Position numbers and translations under genes: made by a program. DNA of 64,000 nucleotides. Source: Fusibacillus kribbianus (GTDB lineage Bacteria > Bacillota > Clostridia > Lachnospirales > Lachnospiraceae). Shown here piece after piece: positions 62,001 to 64,000 of the stretch (within the stretch, counting starts at the first letter, position 1; every line of letters begins with the position of its first letter). Location of the stretch: assembly GCF_030053595.1 (NCBI RefSeq), contig NZ_JASGBQ010000001.1, forward strand, positions 1 to 64,000. Direction: 5' to 3'. The notes beneath the pieces were generated by a model. The model was not told where the DNA came from and did not search any database. It saw nothing but the letters and a program-made list of their open reading frames with translations.

Positions 62001-64000
62001 ACAAGTGTGAGCAGTGCTCTGAGTTGACACCTTTCTTCCTAAAAGGCAGATGCCCAAGCTGCGGTTCTACTCATATCCACAAGATGGAATCCGACGAATA
62101 CGAAGCACTTAGTTTCTGGAGAAGGCCGGTTGCTGACGCGGTTCAAGGTGAGCCAATCCATGTGATCGACACAGAGGAGCATACTGCTCAGCTCTCACAT
62201 AAAGACCAGCGTGACGACCTTTGGAGTAAGACCGAACAATATGAGTTACGCTTCCAGGACTTGATTCAAGATGGTGAAACGCCTGTTGATATTCTCAGCA
62301 GCACAACCACCATGGAAGTTGGTATTGATATTGGCTCCCTAGTTGCAGTTGGTCTGCGAAACATTCCTCCAATGCGTGAAAACTATCAACAGAGAGCTGG
62401 CCGTGCGGGCCGACGTGGATCTAGTTTATCTACAATCGTTACCTTCTGTGAAGATGGTCCTCATGATACATTGTACTTCAATGACCCGATTCCCATGTTC
62501 CGTGGCGATCCCCGCAGGCCGTGGATCGATGTGCGAAGCGAGAAACTCCTCCAGCGCCATCTGGCTATGGTTGTCTTACAGGAATTTCTCGCAGAAAAAC
62601 ATATGAGCCTTGATACAGTTCCCGCGGCCGTTTTTCTCGAAGATTTCCTTGACAGTTTCAAGAACTATCTTGCTTCCTACAGTGTTGATAAGGACAAGCT
62701 CCTTTTGCCTATTGGAGTGGTATTTCATTATTCAGAGTTTGCGGATGAACTCAAAGAGGCCCTTGATACACTTAAAGAAAAATGCCATGCTCATCCCGAG
62801 CTTTTTGGTGTAGATGAAGGTGCCAAGGAAGGCGATGCAAAAGTTCTCTTGGATGCTCTTTATGAAGAAGGTATCATCCCAACATATTCGTTCCCGAAGA
62901 ACGTCGTCAGTACTTATATACCAGATATGCACGGGAAAATCCTTTACGAGGTTGAACGTGGACTTGATGTAGCTATTGGCGAATATGCTCCTGGCAGAGC
63001 AATTGTGGTTGATAAGCAAACCTATCAGATTGGCGGATTCTACTATCCTGGAAGTGAACGTCATCACGGTCAATCACTAACCCCGGCACGTGCCTACGCA
63101 GAAGACCCAAATTATGTGAAGCAGATTATCTCTTGTCCTGAGTGCGGCTGGTTTGGTTTGATGGAGGAAAACACAAAACAGTGCCCATTCTGTGGGAACG
63201 ATGATCTCAAAATCACTCGTGAAATGATGCGTCCATGGGGCTTTGCACCAAGAAATGCTGAAGCAATACCGGATGTTCAGCTATCAGAAGAGTATACCGC
63301 CGTACAGCAGCCTCTATATTCAACTCTACCAGATGCAGAAGAAATGAAACTTGCCCCAGGTTGCAAGAACATACGAATTGCTTCGCGAACAAATCAGCGA
63401 ATCATCATGCTGAATAAAGGATCGGATGACAAGGGCTTTATGGTCTGCAAAGATTGTGGCGCTGCTATGCCAGGCGACGATATTTCTGTTCTGAATGACG
63501 TTAACAGGCCATACAAGTCAAAGTATGCTCGAAGCAGATGCCGTCACGGTAATTCCTTTAATGTGAATCTTGGCTATGACTTCATAACTGATATGTTGGT
63601 CCTTGAATTCACAATTGACGACAAGGTTATTGATGCACGCCGTAATGATAATCCATGGCTTAGCCGTGCAGCTCAATCCTTAGCTGAAGCGCTGCGACTG
63701 GTAGCAAGCAAAAAACTCGATGTTGAATTCACCGAACTTGTCACCGGTTATCGTCTCAGGACTGGGGCTGAAGCCTCCTATGTCGATATCTATCTTTACG
63801 ATAGTCTATCGAGCGGCGCTGGTTATGCTGTCAGTGTAGCCGATGCAATTGCCGAACTACTATCCGATATGAAAGAGCTGTTGAGTTCCTGTGATTGTGG
63901 ATCTGCGTGTTCCAAATGCCTAAAGCATTACAGGAACCAATATGTACATGGCATGCTTGACCGCTTTGCTGCACTTCAGCTCCTTGAATGGGGTGTTGAT
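59012..64000 (+). CDS. Giant DEAH-box helicase with zinc knuckles and DUF1998-like C-terminus (partial)
   Basis: 1663 codons are visible with no stop; it continues past the edge. SF2 motifs: Walker A STGTGSGKTECFMWP (about 110-124), DEAH in LFVIDEAHMYRGSSGGE (about 325), FILTTASMP, a second RecA lobe with VLLFSDSRQRAAKLARDM, STTTMEVGIDIG and QQRAGRAGRRG. Cys pairs recur: CANANCS with CPHCGS, CPHCRH, CEQCSE with CPSCGS, CPECGW with CPFCGN, CKDCGA. The end (LYDSLSSGAGYAVSVADAIA, CDCGSACSKCLKHYRNQY) is the DUF1998/MrfB-like module. Architecture and size suit DruE of Druantia, or DISARM DrmA relatives; which one cannot be decided by eye. Confidence 0.9.
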   Translation, partial: MPNGANSVHKQLRTELEDYIKSQYFGKSPLLLSALSDHIDDEGLLYQKPFIESSPAYVTVRNGIETASIEPWLKDYFLQLAEAGIGVFPSPFAHQISALEAATRGENLFVSTGTGSGKTECFMWPLLAKMADEARNSKESWAKRGVRTIVMYPMNALVSDQVSRLRRMIGDPDKKFIKIFRNTCGDEVRRPQFGMYTGRTPYPGAQPSTEQDRKLEKTLARMSFPQSDSEQEYFNHLLKEGKIPAKADMHQFLQGLHESRHIPNDEDAELITRFEMQQFCPDILITNYSMLEYMLLRPREQKIWDDTREWLASNNENKLLFVIDEAHMYRGSSGGEVALLIRRLFHKLGISRDRVQFILTTASMPNKNQQDVDSVMKFANELTASDKATRFCYLTGEREVIDGQLKYDIPAELLLSSDPSQFEDKDDLKLSALLSFWRQLEGFDQNINSLEAICNWMYDNLVYYRPFHELIKYCRGNAVSLGELSYGIFPDLSQENALKAVSVLLAIAPLAKNAKGSVLFPARMHMLFKGISGVYACANANCSRSHSEGGLTLGEVYLSDGNLICPHCGSVVYELYNDRRCGALFFKGYVLEDDSELHGNVYLWRYPGQLMDHRMKEVHLFIPTDDFELPAKQGKNAIKPCYLDVKSGFINFTDDSSAGKSWIRKLYYCNYSAKGRPQIITFPTCPHCRHQLSTSQLTSFSTRGNQSFFNLIKSQFQLQPTVPGKESDPVRFPNEGRKVLLFSDSRQRAAKLARDMSDASDISAARQLFAIAIKTMEEQAVEQSMNTLYDYFCLAAGQRHVQMFHADERTKFAEDCASALNNYNRCVKRGRDYAPRFTIANAPVQMQEYLLRLFAGGYNTLYDSATSWIEPTDQALFDAVDALEENHVTVTDEEFINLFNAWILSICDMSTALGHTINDTVRLKVRPKRGGYGLDKDWEFSKVIREIMGWSDGNETEMAWKRVLKEAFLDSAQPDNGKLYIDLSRVKTRYDATHVWYKCEQCSELTPFFLKGRCPSCGSTHIHKMESDEYEALSFWRRPVADAVQGEPIHVIDTEEHTAQLSHKDQRDDLWSKTEQYELRFQDLIQDGETPVDILSSTTTMEVGIDIGSLVAVGLRNIPPMRENYQQRAGRAGRRGSSLSTIVTFCEDGPHDTLYFNDPIPMFRGDPRRPWIDVRSEKLLQRHLAMVVLQEFLAEKHMSLDTVPAAVFLEDFLDSFKNYLASYSVDKDKLLLPIGVVFHYSEFADELKEALDTLKEKCHAHPELFGVDEGAKEGDAKVLLDALYEEGIIPTYSFPKNVVSTYIPDMHGKILYEVERGLDVAIGEYAPGRAIVVDKQTYQIGGFYYPGSERHHGQSLTPARAYAEDPNYVKQIISCPECGWFGLMEENTKQCPFCGNDDLKITREMMRPWGFAPRNAEAIPDVQLSEEYTAVQQPLYSTLPDAEEMKLAPGCKNIRIASRTNQRIIMLNKGSDDKGFMVCKDCGAAMPGDDISVLNDVNRPYKSKYARSRCRHGNSFNVNLGYDFITDMLVLEFTIDDKVIDARRNDNPWLSRAAQSLAEALRLVASKKLDVEFTELVTGYRLRTGAEASYVDIYLYDSLSSGAGYAVSVADAIAELLSDMKELLSSCDCGSACSKCLKHYRNQYVHGMLDRFAALQLLEWGVD

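Noticed and set aside
59012-64000. Assigning the operon firmly to Druantia or DISARM
   Set aside because: The helicase type fits, but none of the partner proteins shows the diagnostic domains I know, and the right end is outside the window.

Overview
The window looks like chromosome from a Gram-positive gut anaerobe of the Clostridia, most likely Lachnospiraceae. This is inferred from a homodimeric-type pyruvate:ferredoxin oxidoreductase, a split transketolase, a fused FeoA-FeoB, the gene order thiC-thiW-thiD-thiM-thiE behind a TPP riboswitch, strong AAGGAGG ribosome binding sites, and 17-bp-spaced TTGACA/TATAAT promoters. No species call is possible from sequence reading alone. All family names were assigned by recognising motifs, without database searches.

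Layout. 1-3.1 kb: a partial Rpn/PD-(D/E)XK protein, biotin transporter bioY under a perfect 40-bp inverted-repeat operator, a membrane EIIC-like transporter with an extra N-terminal domain, and a LacI remnant. 3.2-7.9 kb: a minus-strand sugar-phosphate operon (RpiR-HTH/ROK chimera, cupin phosphoglucose isomerase, 3-hexulose-6-phosphate synthase, 6-phospho-3-hexuloisomerase, Gfo/Idh/MocA oxidoreductase) with an array of GAAG-N5-CTTC dyads at its promoter. 7.9-14.4 kb: pyruvate:ferredoxin oxidoreductase, two-subunit transketolase, an EamA permease. 14.6-15.7 kb: a GT2 glycosyltransferase. 15.7-21.6 kb: an unusual minus-strand operon feoAB, stand-alone C-terminal half of dehydroquinate synthase II, VOC protein, MurE-like ligase, transglutaminase-like lipoprotein. 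21.7-25.3 kb: two decayed genes, a TPM-domain protein, a zinc-ribbon membrane protein and a deleted LuxR-type regulator.

25.4-34.6 kb is a nine-gene minus-strand carbohydrate operon (ASRT-like protein, L-rhamnose isomerase family, aldo/keto reductase, ATC-hydrolase-like protein, LacI, cupin, L-xylulokinase-like FGGY kinase, UlaE-type 3-epimerase, FucO-type dehydrogenase). The set lacks a rhamnulose aldolase and fits L-lyxose/L-xylulose breakdown better than rhamnose. Divergent from it, 34.8-39.4 kb, is the thiamine operon. 39.4-50.1 kb is a mixed region: MATE pump, tRNA-Leu(UAG), a holin/endolysin remnant, an IS remnant, small proteins, several genes with internal deletions, a Crp/Fnr regulator divergent from hcp, and a MerR-controlled ABC exporter.

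50.1-53.1 kb is mobile-element material (CHC2 primase fragment, excisionase-like HTH, damaged HTH protein, sigma factor), followed by about 590 bp with two strong inverted repeats. From 53.67 kb to the right edge lies an AT-richer, tightly coupled four-gene operon: a CoiA-like zinc-finger protein, a 920-residue coiled-coil protein with what looks like a degenerate AAA domain, a 336-residue protein, and a giant DEAH helicase with several zinc knuckles and a DUF1998-like end (truncated by the window). It has the look of an anti-phage system related to, but not obviously the same as, Druantia or DISARM, and is the best candidate for an undescribed system here.

A recurring theme is gene decay by clean internal deletions: at least seven genes keep both ends but have lost a middle segment, often with a frameshift at the join.
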